Source: an uncultured bacterium
Lineage (GTDB): Bacteria; Vulcanimicrobiota; CADAWZ01
Length of the DNA: 12,389 nucleotides
Direction of reading: 5' to 3'
Assembly (NCBI GenBank): GCA_949288455.1
Contig: CASEKF010000023.1
Coordinates: 1-12,389 of the forward strand
In this document: positions 1-5,700 of the stretch, in pieces
How positions within the stretch are numbered: the stretch's first letter is position 1
Layout of the letters: each line of letters opens with the position of its first letter
Notes under the pieces: model-generated
Database searches by the model: none
Told to the model about the DNA's origin: nothing
The model's input: only the letters and a program-made list of their open reading frames with translations
Made by a program: the position numbers and the translations under genes

Positions 1-1355
1 TCGCAAGGGTCGGTCTTTGAGACGGCAGCCTCTGCGTAAGAGACGGATGGCTCGGAGTAAGTCTCGGAAGGCTCGGAGTAAGACTCGGAAGGCTCGGAGT
101 ATGACTCGGAAGGCTCGGAGTAAGACTCGGAAGGATCGGAGTATGACTCGGAAGGCTCGGAGCATGGCTCGGAAGGCTCGGAGTAGGACTCGGAAGGCTC
201 GGAGTAAGACTCGGAAGGCTCGGAATAAGACTCGGATGGCTCGGAGTAAGACTCGGAAGGCTCGGAGCAAGGCTCGGAAGGCTCGACCGAAGGTTCCTCT
301 TCGGGAATAGCTCCCGCAACGGGTTTACGGCTCAACAGTCCCTTTTTTACTTTAACTTTAGATTTAGAAGGCCTGAACAATCCGGTTCTTACTTGAACAG
401 TTTTGTCCGCGGAATCTTCGAACATCTGCGAATTGCCGTCTAATTCGTTTACTATAGCGCCGTCTCCGTCGCCTTCGGAGGCTGATTCGGCGGAAGACGA
501 TGACTGTATGTCGAAAAGGCGATCTAAAGCTTCTTGAGCGTACTCGGTTCCGGGAAGGAAAGAAATTATCTGTTTATATAATTCCAAAGATTTTTCGGAA
601 TTTCCGGTTTTATTCAAACGGGCCGCATCCAGAAGAATAGCGGGAACAAAATAAGGAGCTTCGGCTCTTACTTCGTCAAGCAGTTCTTCGTCTACGGCCA
701 AACCGTTGTCAATCTGAAATTTATATAACGTATACTTAAAGCAGTAATGATTCCTGTTTTTAAGACATTTTTCTAAAAGCTCCGCAACGGAAGAGACGTT
801 TCCCCTTTCAATATAAGAACAGGCGAGATAATAACTTGACCATGCAAAAGAAGGATTAGCCTTAACGCAAGCTTTTAAAAGTTTTTCCGCTTCCTTATGC
901 TTTCCGCCGGACAAAGCTTCTCTTGCTTTGCGGTAAGAAGCGAACCAAGCCTTAGAATTTTTCAGTTTCACGTAAATTTGGGAGGCCAAAACTTCCGAAT
1001 GTTGAAATTCAGGGAAAAGGCCGATATAGTCTTTATAATAAACAAGCGATTTCTGCTTTTCGTTAAGCTTTTGGTATATTTTGGCCAGATTTATATAGAC
1101 CTTGCCTACCTCGCTCGCGTCATTTTTTAAAGTATAGTCGATATTCGCCGCGTTTGATAAACTTTGTATGGCATCCGAATATCTTTCCTGCTTATAATAA
1201 TAATTACCAAGAAGAATATGAGGTCTAAAATTAAAGGGATTTAACTCTATAGCCTCTGAAAGACATTCGACATACTCTTCTCCCGATTCCGCAGTATCCA
1301 GGCGTAATGCTTTTTCAATTAACTCTTCGGCTTTTTTGTTTACACTTGACGTCAT
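1..1355 (-). CDS. TPR protein with Ser/Glu/Pro/Tyr heptad-repeat tail (partial, runs off left edge)
   Basis: The minus-strand frame is open from an ATG at 1355-1353 to the window edge (451 codons, no stop reached), so the C-terminus is missing. A purine-rich GAAGGA lies about 12 nt upstream; another ATG just before it is out of frame. Residues 1 to about 290 are alpha-helical TPR-like units, with motifs such as AIELNPFNFRPHILLGNYYY, YYLACSYIERGN and LYKQIISFLPGTEYAQEAL. A linker (about 290-355) is rich in Ser, Asp, Lys and Arg. From residue 360 the protein becomes a heptapeptide repeat of consensus SESYSEP, ending near the edge in less regular sequence. No signal peptide or membrane segment is visible, so a cytoplasmic scaffold is likely. 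It is transcribed divergently from the membrane-protein gene at 1597. The function is unknown; TPR folds usually mediate protein contacts. I am confident that it is a real gene but not about its role. Confidence 0.85.
   Translation of the reverse strand, partial: MTSSVNKKAEELIEKALRLDTAESGEEYVECLSEAIELNPFNFRPHILLGNYYYKQERYSDAIQSLSNAANIDYTLKNDASEVGKVYINLAKIYQKLNEKQKSLVYYKDYIGLFPEFQHSEVLASQIYVKLKNSKAWFASYRKAREALSGGKHKEAEKLLKACVKANPSFAWSSYYLACSYIERGNVSSVAELLEKCLKNRNHYCFKYTLYKFQIDNGLAVDEELLDEVRAEAPYFVPAILLDAARLNKTGNSEKSLELYKQIISFLPGTEYAQEALDRLFDIQSSSSAESASEGDGDGAIVNELDGNSQMFEDSADKTVQVRTGLFRPSKSKVKVKKGLLSRKPVAGAIPEEEPSVEPSEPCSEPSESYSEPSESYSEPSESYSEPSESYSEPSEPCSEPSESYSDPSESYSEPSESYSEPSESYSEPSETYSEPSVSYAEAAVSKTDPC
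27..278 (-). repeat. 21-bp tandem repeat array encoding SESYSEP heptads
   Basis: Eleven contiguous 21-nt units (48-278) plus one degenerate unit (27-47) occur in frame with the minus-strand TPR gene. Read on the coding strand, most units give Ser-Glu-Ser-Tyr-Ser-Glu-Pro; variants include SEPCSEP (two), SESYSDP and SETYSEP, and the last unit decays to SVSYAEA. Differences between units are mostly single bases. The unit length is a multiple of three, so copy-number change would alter tail length without a frameshift. The plus-strand reading of the same array (Arg/Lys/Ser-rich) is a frame artefact. Confidence 0.95.
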
Positions 1356-1596
1356 GGCGCTTATCCATCCTTCAGATTAATTGGCGTTCATAATTACATG
1401 AGGGAAATAACTCTCCAGATCCTTCTTAAAAATTCGCGTTAGTAAGATAAGCCTCCTTCAAACATTTCAAAACATTTTAAGAGACGCCTAACAGGATTTA
1501 AGAAAAAAGAAAAGAAAACAAGGAAATGGCAAAAGAAAATCGAGTTGTCAAAAAACTCTAATTTATGAAAACTTTTAAAGGAAGCAAGTTATACTT
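1356..1596. other. Divergent intergenic region, probable back-to-back promoters
   Basis: These 241 nt separate the start codons of two genes transcribed away from each other, so both promoters must lie here or inside the genes. I found no convincing pair of -35/-10 boxes. A candidate TTGTCA near 1546 is followed by only a poor -10. A small inverted repeat (GAGTT at 1542-1546, AACTC at 1554-1558, 7-nt loop) lies about 40 nt before the rightward gene; it could be a regulatory site but is short enough to be chance. An A-rich tract covers 1500-1540. Confidence 0.4.
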
Positions 1597-3201
1597 ATGA
1601 ATATAAACGCATCTAACGAAAAAGAACCGGATACCGAACGACAAGAACGATCGAAAGAAGAAGTATCCTTTATTCAGTCGCATATAGATACAAAAGAAGC
1701 TCACGAATGCTTATTTCAATGGCTGGAAAAACAAAGCGAAGACAAATTCGCAAGAGACCATTTTTACATAAATAAAATAACTAAGAAATATTACGGATGT
1801 ATCGGATTCTGGTTTAGAATACCGGACGAAACCAAAGGCGGGACAAAAGTCGACGAAGTGGTCATAGTCCCGAGATGTTCTCAAGTTCCTCAAGAACTCA
1901 TTAAACTCTCGGTCTACTATAAATATTATCGAACGGCCGATCAGACAAAAAAAGATTTTACTCCGATAAATATTACGGAAGACGAAGCCGAACCGAAAGC
2001 GTACGAATTGTTAAAAGCGCAGAATCCCTCTGCTTTTGATGAAAACGGAAACTTCAAGCCTACGGGAGAATTGATCGGAACTTTTCTCGCGGCCGTTCCG
2101 TTATGGGAAGGAACTTATAACAGCAAATACGGAAAAGAACATAAATTTTATATCGACGCTCAAACCGGCGAAACGATAGGAGATTTATATATAGAAAAAG
2201 CGAAGGGCAAAAAGAAAAACAAAGACGAAGAACAAAAGGCCCCCGCTCAGCAAACGCAGACTTCCGAAGAAATAAAAAACGAAAAAAACGCATTCGTAAG
2301 AAATAACGAACGGAAAGAAAATAACGACGACAACGACGACGAAGAAGAAGAAAACGGAGAAAGAAAGAGATATATCTTGCTAACGTTAATAATAATCGCG
2401 GCAGGAATACTGTGCGTAGTCTTGTCAAAGATTTTTTCCCCGCCTCCTTCGACCCCTCCCCCTAACTTTCCCGTTTCTCAAACGACAGAGCAAATAACAG
2501 CCCCGGCAAAGCCTAAGCCGACGCCGCTTCAGATACGAAAAGAAGAAAACGAAACGGAAAAGCCGGAAGAAACGACGGATAAAATTCTTAAACTTTTAGC
2601 GGGCAAAAAATATGAAGAAGTTGCCGGTATGATATCTTCTTCCCCCGATTTTTCCGATCAATCGGGCGACAGAACGAAAGATTTTTCAGACGCAAAATTG
2701 CTGGCCGATTACTATAGCAAAACGTCTAACTTGATACCGGAAAAAACTTCAAAACTTACGACGGAAGAAAACTCGGACAACTCTGGAACAACTCCCGGAG
2801 CTACCGAAGAAAAAAACGAAACCGAAGTTAAAGTTCAAACTTCTTACGTTGAATCGGGAAGCTGGAACGACAGCGGAGAAGAAAGAACGTATAGAGGACT
2901 GTGCGTTTTTACGCTGGTAAAAGAAGACGGAACTTGGAAAATTAAAAACGTCAATATACAAAGCGAACAAATCGAAGAAAAAGCGGACGAAGAAACAAGC
3001 AAAACTTCTTCTCAAAGCGGCCAAGAACAAAACTACTCGGAGTCTTCCGACTACTCTTCGGGAGACACGGCAGCTCAAGGTCAAGGACAGGATAAAACGG
3101 CCGATTCACCGCAGATTATATTATCTCCGCAGCCTATTCCAGACTTGCAGCCGTCGGCCTCGGGAACCGAATCGGGATCCGCGGGAGGATCCGTGGAATA
3201 A
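1597..3201 (+). CDS. Single-pass membrane protein, acidic, unknown function (possible PepSY-like N-domain, NTF2-like C-domain)
   Basis: The protein has 534 aa. Residues 1-200 form a soluble domain ending in a strand-turn motif (FYIDAQTGETIG) like the end of PepSY-type domains, though the resemblance is short. Residues 205-258 are charged and low in complexity (Lys/Glu, then an Asp/Glu/Asn run). A single hydrophobic segment at about 259-280, preceded by ERKR, predicts N-in/C-out topology. A Pro-rich stalk (282-315) leads to a domain at about 325-455 (DKILKLLAGKKYEEVAGMIS ... FTLVKEDGTWKIKNVNI). Its helix-then-beta pattern and final G-T-W-K-I strand resemble DUF4878/NTF2-like lipoprotein domains. 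The tail (455-534) is Ser/Gly/Gln/Pro-rich and disordered. The ATG has AAAGGA about 14 nt upstream, a long spacing. The FmdB-like gene follows after 29 nt, probably in the same operon. No enzymatic motif is seen, and the domain names are tentative. Confidence 0.85.
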   Translation: MNINASNEKEPDTERQERSKEEVSFIQSHIDTKEAHECLFQWLEKQSEDKFARDHFYINKITKKYYGCIGFWFRIPDETKGGTKVDEVVIVPRCSQVPQELIKLSVYYKYYRTADQTKKDFTPINITEDEAEPKAYELLKAQNPSAFDENGNFKPTGELIGTFLAAVPLWEGTYNSKYGKEHKFYIDAQTGETIGDLYIEKAKGKKKNKDEEQKAPAQQTQTSEEIKNEKNAFVRNNERKENNDDNDDEEEENGERKRYILLTLIIIAAGILCVVLSKIFSPPPSTPPPNFPVSQTTEQITAPAKPKPTPLQIRKEENETEKPEETTDKILKLLAGKKYEEVAGMISSSPDFSDQSGDRTKDFSDAKLLADYYSKTSNLIPEKTSKLTTEENSDNSGTTPGATEEKNETEVKVQTSYVESGSWNDSGEERTYRGLCVFTLVKEDGTWKIKNVNIQSEQIEEKADEETSKTSSQSGQEQNYSESSDYSSGDTAAQGQGQDKTADSPQIILSPQPIPDLQPSASGTESGSAGGSVE

Positions 3202-3230
3202 CATCAACAAAAGTTTAAAGAGGTGAAAAT

Positions 3231-3518
3231 ATGCCTATATATTGTTATAGAAAAACCGACGACTCCGAAGGATGCGAATATTGTTCAAACGCCTTCGAAA
3301 TAAAACAAAAAATGTCTGACGAAGCCCTGTCTTCATGCCCTAAATGCGGAGGAAGCGTAGAAAGAATCATAGCTCCGTACGGAGTTTATTTCTATACCGA
3401 TCGAGAAAAACAAATGCTCAGCGACAAAAATTTGAGCAGAATGGGATTTACGAAACTGGTTAGAGAAGAAAAAGGAGTCTACAGAAGGACGACGACAGAT
3501 CCGGAAAAAGCTTGGTAA
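3231..3518 (+). CDS. FmdB-family zinc ribbon protein
   Basis: This 95-aa protein begins MPIYCY, the typical opening of FmdB-type regulators (usually MPIYEY). Two CxxC knuckles follow: C15-x2-C18 and C36-x2-C39, the latter in the classic CPKCGG, then a hydrophobic strand (VERIIAP). The spacing fits one zinc-ribbon fold. An extra Cys at position 5 and a short insertion before the first knuckle (TDDSEG) differ from the common form. The C-terminal half (48-95) is basic and variable, as is usual in the family. Family members are thought to be small nucleic-acid- or ribosome-associated factors, but roles are poorly established. A strong ribosome binding site (AGAGGTG, 5 nt before the ATG) and the 29-nt gap to the preceding gene point to cotranscription. 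Confidence 0.85.
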   Translation: MPIYCYRKTDDSEGCEYCSNAFEIKQKMSDEALSSCPKCGGSVERIIAPYGVYFYTDREKQMLSDKNLSRMGFTKLVREEKGVYRRTTTDPEKAW

Positions 3519-3576
3519 AATACGGCGAAGCCTCAAAGCCATAAGAATGAATTTAAAGAAAGAATCAACAGACCGC

Positions 3577-3605
3577 TTGACATAATCAAAAAAAACTGAT
3601 ATACT
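3577..3605 (+). promoter_or_regulatory. Sigma-70 promoter of tRNA-Ser
   Basis: A perfect -35 box TTGACA (3577-3582) is separated by 17 nt from TATACT (3600-3605), one mismatch from the -10 consensus. The tRNA begins 8 nt further on, so the primary transcript would have almost no 5' leader. Confidence 0.85.
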
Positions 3606-3613
3606 TTCTCATT

Positions 3614-3700
3614 GGAGAGATGGCAGAGCGGTCGATTGCGGCGGTCTTGAAAACCGTTGATGGGGCAACTCATCCGGGGGTTCGAATCCCTCTCTCTCCG
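3614..3700 (+). tRNA. tRNA-Ser (anticodon UGA)
   Basis: The sequence folds as an 87-nt class II tRNA. The acceptor stem GGAGAGA (3614-3620) pairs fully with TCTCTCC (3693-3699), with discriminator G at 3700. The D arm has a 3-bp GCA/TGC stem. The anticodon stem GCGGT/ACCGT encloses loop CTTGAAA with anticodon TGA at 3648-3650. A long variable arm (GATG/CATC) is diagnostic of tRNA-Ser among such tRNAs. The T arm has loop TTCGAAT at 3681-3687 and a 5-bp stem with one G-U pair. The discriminator G and UGA anticodon agree with serine identity (UCN codons, mainly UCA). CCA is not encoded and must be added after transcription. The gene stands alone, with its own promoter and terminator. Confidence 0.97.
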
Positions 3701-3709
3701 CTTAAAAGC

Positions 3710-3755
3710 TAAGCCGCAAGCCGAAAATGATTTCAGGCTTGCGGCTTATTTATTT
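3710..3755 (+). terminator. Rho-independent terminator of tRNA-Ser
   Basis: A 13-bp perfect stem (TAAGCCGCAAGCC at 3710-3722 with GGCTTGCGGCTTA at 3736-3748) encloses a 13-nt loop in which GAAA/TTTC may pair further. It is followed by the T-rich ATTTATTTA and begins 9 nt after the tRNA 3' end. Confidence 0.85.
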
Positions 3756-3867
3756 ATGCGGCAAATATGCGCGCAACAAATAACAATTTTCGTATAACTC
3801 CGGAATTTCATTTCAGACAACACTAAAAAATAAAAATCGATTGCCGAAAAGCCGCCGAATAAAAATA
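3749..3867. other. Gene-free spacer between the tRNA terminator and the Y RNA promoter
   Basis: These AT-rich 119 nt contain no open frame of note and no recognisable RNA or repeat. With the flanking RNA units they make up the 3519-4054 stretch, which holds no protein-coding gene. The part before the tRNA promoter (3519-3576) is also featureless; no terminator for the upstream operon was seen there. Confidence 0.5.
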
Positions 3868-3896
3868 TTGACATACATAATTATACATTTTATAAT
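3868..3896 (+). promoter_or_regulatory. Fully consensus sigma-70 promoter of the Y RNA-like transcript
   Basis: TTGACA (3868-3873), a 17-nt spacer, then TATAAT (3891-3896): both hexamers and the spacing match the consensus exactly. Initiation would fall at about 3904/3905, on the first bases of the closing stem of the RNA. This is the strongest promoter in the window by sequence and predicts abundant, constitutive transcription. Confidence 0.9.
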
Positions 3897-3903
3897 TATT
3901 CTT

Positions 3904-4021
3904 AGTCTGCGCCCTTACATAAAAGCTGTTGAAACTAATTAGGCATCCTTTTCAAAAGAGGAAGAGGTTCGAACCCTCAGTTGAATAAAAAAGAGCTTTT
4001 ATTACTTGCGCAGATTTTTTT
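3904..4021 (+). ncRNA. Candidate bacterial Y RNA (Ro60-associated, YrlA-like) with tRNA-like module
   Basis: The transcript from the consensus promoter folds into a rod whose two ends pair. TCTGCGC (3906-3912) pairs with GCGCAGA (4008-4014), extendable by AG/TT with one wobble. An internal loop follows (CCTTAC/TACTT), then ATAAAAGCT (3919-3927) pairs with AGCTTTTAT (3994-4002). Seven T residues (4015-4021) directly follow the closing stem, giving an intrinsic terminator. The inner module (3928-3993) carries a T-arm copy: stem GAGG/CCTC around the 7-nt loop TTCGAAC at 3968-3974, matching tRNA positions 53-61 (G-TTCGAAC-C). It also has a D-arm-like hairpin, TTGAAA (3929-3934) with TTTCAA (3950-3955), whose 15-nt loop contains AATTAGGCA with a GG positioned to contact the T loop. 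Known bacterial Y RNAs have paired ends that bind Ro60/Rsr, a tRNA-mimicking module and linkage to the Ro gene; all three are present here. An alternative hairpin (3946-3962) competes with the D-arm-like one. A cis-acting leader or attenuator of the next gene is the main alternative. Confidence 0.68.
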
Positions 4022-4054
4022 CTATGTAGAGTAAAGCCGGAGAATTAGGCAAAT

Positions 4055-5668
4055 ATGAAACTGCAACAAACAAACCGTTCGTATTTTTTGGTAAACAAGA
4101 GAGAAATAAATAGACCTTATTCTTTTGAATCCGCAGACGAAAACGATCCGGATTTTCAAACGATCGTAACGAGCGTGTTCGCTATGTATTTCCTTCAAAG
4201 ACTCGAACTTCTTGAAGAGATACATAAAAAATTGTGTCTGACGTCTCAGGATATATACAGAATCACGGCATGCTTCTTCGTATTTGAGAATATCGCCATG
4301 GATAAACTTTCCGAAGTCGATTTTTTTCACGGACTTTACAAACAGGCGGGAATAACCGAACTGCACATGCAAATTCTTCTCTCTCATCTCCTTACCTCGG
4401 AACATTTGGAACTAAGAAAAACGGGCGCTTTGCTGATACCGCACATCCCGATAAAATCGCTGTCAAATATTATCAACTATTGTAAAAGAATGTACGATAA
4501 ATTTCCGAGATGCGCTCGAACGGCTATAAAAACATATTTGAGAACTTTGGAAGAGAACGAAACAAAATTCGACAAACTTTTATTCTACGATAAAAAAAGC
4601 CTTAAATCCATTTACGCGTCTTTGCATATAAAGCCTTCGAAAAGAACTCAAGATATACTCTTTAAAAACGAACCGCCTAAAGGAAGCCTGGCTGAAGCTA
4701 TTAAAATATTAAGAACCAAATTCGACTCCGATCTCATATGCGGCACGGTCGATAAATTTTCTATAAGCGGAGAAGACGCGATAAAAAATATTAACTATAT
4801 TTCCGCCAAGACCGTAAAAAAATTAGTCTATAAAATGAGCGTCGATGAAATAATCAAATGTCTGCCTATCCTAAAAAGAATAAAAGCCTTCAAAAACGAA
4901 GACATAAGAATTTACGTGCGAGACAGACTTCAACCGGCTCGAAATAAAAAGAACTCCAGCGATCTTAGAAGAATAAAGAAATACGTTCAAAAACAAGAGA
5001 TCCATTTCAAAAGCCAAGTCTACAGAGCCATTCTCTCTCTTATTGAGAAAAAATATTCTATAAAAAAACATATAGCTCTGCTTATAGACGTATCAGGAAG
5101 CATGTACGCGCACCAAGAAATCGGCAAGGCTTTTATAAATATATTCTCGTCTATGCTTGACAAAAAAGGCAAGCTCTCGGTTTGGTTTTTCGCGGAAAAC
5201 GCGGCGCAACTTGATATAAAAGACAAAGAATGGGAAACTAATTACGATAAATACTCCGGAACGGCGCAAGGCTCGGCTCCCGGAGCGCCGTTAATAAAAA
5301 TGGCGGAACAAGGGCAGAAACCGGACGTTCTTGTCATTATCAGCGACGGCAACGAAAACGCGTCCCCAACGTTTGCCGAAGCGTATAAAACTTACGTAGA
5401 CAAAATAAAAAAAATGCCGTACATAATACTTGTAAAAGCCGGATATTTATCGGATAAATTCGAAACGAATCTTTCGGACAGCGGACTAACTTGTTTTGTC
5501 ACTGAATTTACCAATTATGAAGAAGCTATGTCAGATATCGGCAGCTTCGTATTTTCATATTCCTACGAAGATATCATGTCTAATATCCTAAAAATATTCG
5601 ACAACGCTAAAACGGAATCGGATATCGACAAACAAGCGATAATAGAAGCGATAAAGAAACGTTATTAA
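4055..5668 (+). CDS. Divergent Ro60/Rsr-like protein (helical N-region plus vWA domain with MIDAS)
   Basis: The protein has 537 aa, almost exactly the length of vertebrate Ro60 (538). Residues 1 to about 325 are alpha-helical and HEAT-like, with no signal peptide; a stretch around 185-215 (SLHIKPSKRTQDILF, then PPKGSL) looks like the TROVE helical ring. A von Willebrand A domain spans about 338-510: strand ALLI, then D345-x-S347-x-S349 (MIDAS), a GSAPG loop near 406-410 where the MIDAS Thr loop normally lies, and D431 in VLVIISDGNEN. The order and spacing match Ro60 (DVSASM, GGTDCS, FTDNET, then a basic helix and a final strand). Ro60 binds Y RNAs and the 3' ends of misfolded RNAs; bacterial Rsr works with exonucleases such as PNPase. 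The Y RNA-like transcript ends 34 nt upstream. GGAG lies 12 nt before the ATG, a weak ribosome binding site. The helical half is diverged, so a non-Ro vWA protein remains possible. Confidence 0.7.
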   Translation: MKLQQTNRSYFLVNKREINRPYSFESADENDPDFQTIVTSVFAMYFLQRLELLEEIHKKLCLTSQDIYRITACFFVFENIAMDKLSEVDFFHGLYKQAGITELHMQILLSHLLTSEHLELRKTGALLIPHIPIKSLSNIINYCKRMYDKFPRCARTAIKTYLRTLEENETKFDKLLFYDKKSLKSIYASLHIKPSKRTQDILFKNEPPKGSLAEAIKILRTKFDSDLICGTVDKFSISGEDAIKNINYISAKTVKKLVYKMSVDEIIKCLPILKRIKAFKNEDIRIYVRDRLQPARNKKNSSDLRRIKKYVQKQEIHFKSQVYRAILSLIEKKYSIKKHIALLIDVSGSMYAHQEIGKAFINIFSSMLDKKGKLSVWFFAENAAQLDIKDKEWETNYDKYSGTAQGSAPGAPLIKMAEQGQKPDVLVIISDGNENASPTFAEAYKTYVDKIKKMPYIILVKAGYLSDKFETNLSDSGLTCFVTEFTNYEEAMSDIGSFVFSYSYEDIMSNILKIFDNAKTESDIDKQAIIEAIKKRY

Positions 5669-5700
5669 AATAAGCCTCTTAACTTCGGCGGTAGCAGATC

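Noticed and set aside
48-278. CRISPR-like regular repeats
   Set aside because: The units are contiguous with no spacers and keep a reading frame, so this is a coding minisatellite.
17-310. Plus-strand Arg/Lys/Ser-rich open frame that looks like a basic repeat protein
   Set aside because: It is the antisense of the 21-bp repeat array. The minus-strand frame continues through 451 codons with TPR sequence, so the plus-strand reading is an artefact of the repeats.
2060-2428. Minus-strand Arg/Leu/Phe-rich frame resembling a membrane peptide
   Set aside because: It is an antisense shadow of the acidic, A-rich linker of the plus-strand membrane protein.
3964-3978. Degenerate tRNA or tRNA fragment (T-arm GGTTCGAACC)
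   Set aside because: No acceptor stem, anticodon arm or CCA position can be built around it. The flanks instead form a long rod with its own promoter and terminator, which fits a tRNA-mimic RNA better.
3904-4021. 6S RNA, SRP RNA, tmRNA or a known riboswitch
   Set aside because: No GGAAG-type SRP tetraloop motif with its conserved asymmetric loop, no tag-coding frame, no large central open bubble of 6S type, and none of the riboswitch core motifs I know. Recognition by eye is limited, so a covariance search should confirm.
4022-4405. Minus-strand open frame opposite the start of the Ro-like gene
   Set aside because: It overlaps the well-supported plus-strand gene, has no family features, and its composition is that of an antisense shadow.
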